Notes under the pieces: model-generated
Told to the model about the DNA's origin: nothing
Database searches by the model: none
What the model saw: the letters and a program-made list of their open reading frames with translations, nothing else
Assembly (NCBI GenBank): GCA_035540515.1
Contig: DATLGM010000143.1
Location: 1-5,340 of the forward strand
DNA from: WHTG01 sp035540515
GTDB taxonomy: Bacteria; Actinomycetota; Nitriliruptoria; Euzebyales; Egibacteraceae
DNA: 5,340 nucleotides
Direction of reading: 5' to 3'
Translations under genes and position numbers: made by a program
In this document: positions 4,947-5,340 of the stretch, one piece after another
How positions within the stretch are numbered: the stretch's first letter is position 1
Layout of the letters: the number at the start of each line of letters is the position of its first letter

Positions 4947-5340
4947 ACGGAGCCGGCGGTCCTCGCGACCGCTGTCCGCTCGGCCGCGGTGATCGTCCCG
5001 CCGCCGAGGCACTCGTCCCCGGCGTACAGCACGGCGGCCTGACCGGGCGCGACGCCGACGGGGCGCTCGTCGGTGAAGGTGACCGACCACCGCTCCTCGC
5101 CGATCTGCGCCAGCGTGCACGGCTGTGGGACCCCCCGGTAGCGGACCTGCGCCGCCACCGCCCCGGCCGGTGGGTGCCCCTGGACCCACGAGACCGACGA
5201 GATGGTCAGCGCCGGCGTTTCCAGGTGCGCCCGGGGACCGACGTGGACGCGGTCGCCGTCGATGGCGGTGACGAACATCGGCTCGTCGAAGCCGGCCAGC
5301 CCCAGGCCACGCCGCTGCCCGACGGTGAACCGGTACGCCC
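4943..5340 (-). CDS. mnmA: MnmA, tRNA-specific 2-thiouridylase (C-terminal part)
   Basis: The last 131 codons are present, plus two bases of another; the 5' part lies beyond the right edge. The fragment begins AYRFTVGQRRGLG, the conserved Y-x-(T/V)-(I/V/L)-GQR-x-GLG segment of MnmA, and continues with VRYRGVPQPCTL, then PVGVAPGQAAVLYAGDECLGGGTI, the closing beta-barrel signature. In the family, MnmA uses ATP and a persulfide relay to convert U34 to 2-thiouridine in Lys, Glu and Gln tRNAs. The N-terminal PP-loop and the two catalytic cysteines are outside the window, so activity cannot be checked here. The ATG at 5278 is internal, not the start. The TAG stop (4945-4943) overlaps the stop of the convergent small gene. 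ligA lies downstream on the same strand, but its own promoter separates it from mnmA. Confidence 0.97.
   Translation of the reverse strand, partial: AYRFTVGQRRGLGLAGFDEPMFVTAIDGDRVHVGPRAHLETPALTISSVSWVQGHPPAGAVAAQVRYRGVPQPCTLAQIGEERWSVTFTDERPVGVAPGQAAVLYAGDECLGGGTITAAERTAVARTAGSV

Noticed and set aside
4719..5189. 156-codon minus-strand frame over mnmA and the ligA-mnmA gap
   Set aside because: Out of frame with the clear MnmA C-terminus, and its product is a Gly/Arg-rich string with no family match.

Overview
The window is high-GC, mostly single-copy housekeeping DNA, and its gene content and order point to an actinobacterium (Actinomycetota). The evidence is strong G/C bias at third codon positions, a GTG start on gatA, a likely leaderless ligA, and the set mnmA, ligA, gatC, gatA all on one strand. 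From memory, this order is common in Actinomycetota. The exact lineage cannot be read from the sequence. There are no RNA genes, insertion sequences, CRISPR arrays or prophage parts.

Layout, left to right. (1) Minus strand, 1-360: the first 22 codons of gatA (running off the left edge) overlap the end of a complete gatC by 4 bp. (2) 361-573: a 213-bp divergent intergenic region with candidate promoters for both directions and a strong imperfect GC-rich inverted repeat. (3) Plus strand, 574-1077: a secreted protein with an N-terminal signal peptide, a His/Trp/Arg-rich linker and a C-terminal 3D/double-psi-barrel-like domain. (4) Plus strand, 1125-2678: a complete 4-coumarate--CoA-ligase-like acyl-CoA synthetase. 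(5) Minus strand, 2679-4706: complete NAD+-dependent DNA ligase ligA, which abuts the stop of the synthetase with no gap. (6) 4707-4802: a second divergent region with a good promoter for ligA placed so close to the ATG that the mRNA should be leaderless. (7) Plus strand, 4803-4946: a 47-residue single-pass membrane protein. (8) Minus strand, 4943-5340: the C-terminal 131 codons of mnmA, running off the right edge. Its stop and that of the small gene share one CTAG.

The minus-strand genes serve translation and DNA maintenance: mnmA makes the 2-thiouridine of tRNA wobble bases, gatCA are subunits of the tRNA-dependent amidotransferase, and ligA seals DNA nicks. The three plus-strand genes interrupt this block and seem functionally separate: a cell-envelope protein, an acyl-activating enzyme and a small membrane protein. 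I found no clear evidence of a new multi-gene system. The items most worth a second look are the WHRRWHRWH-bearing secreted protein, the small membrane protein, the leaderless ligA promoter with its flanking direct repeat, and the inverted repeat over the gatC promoter region.
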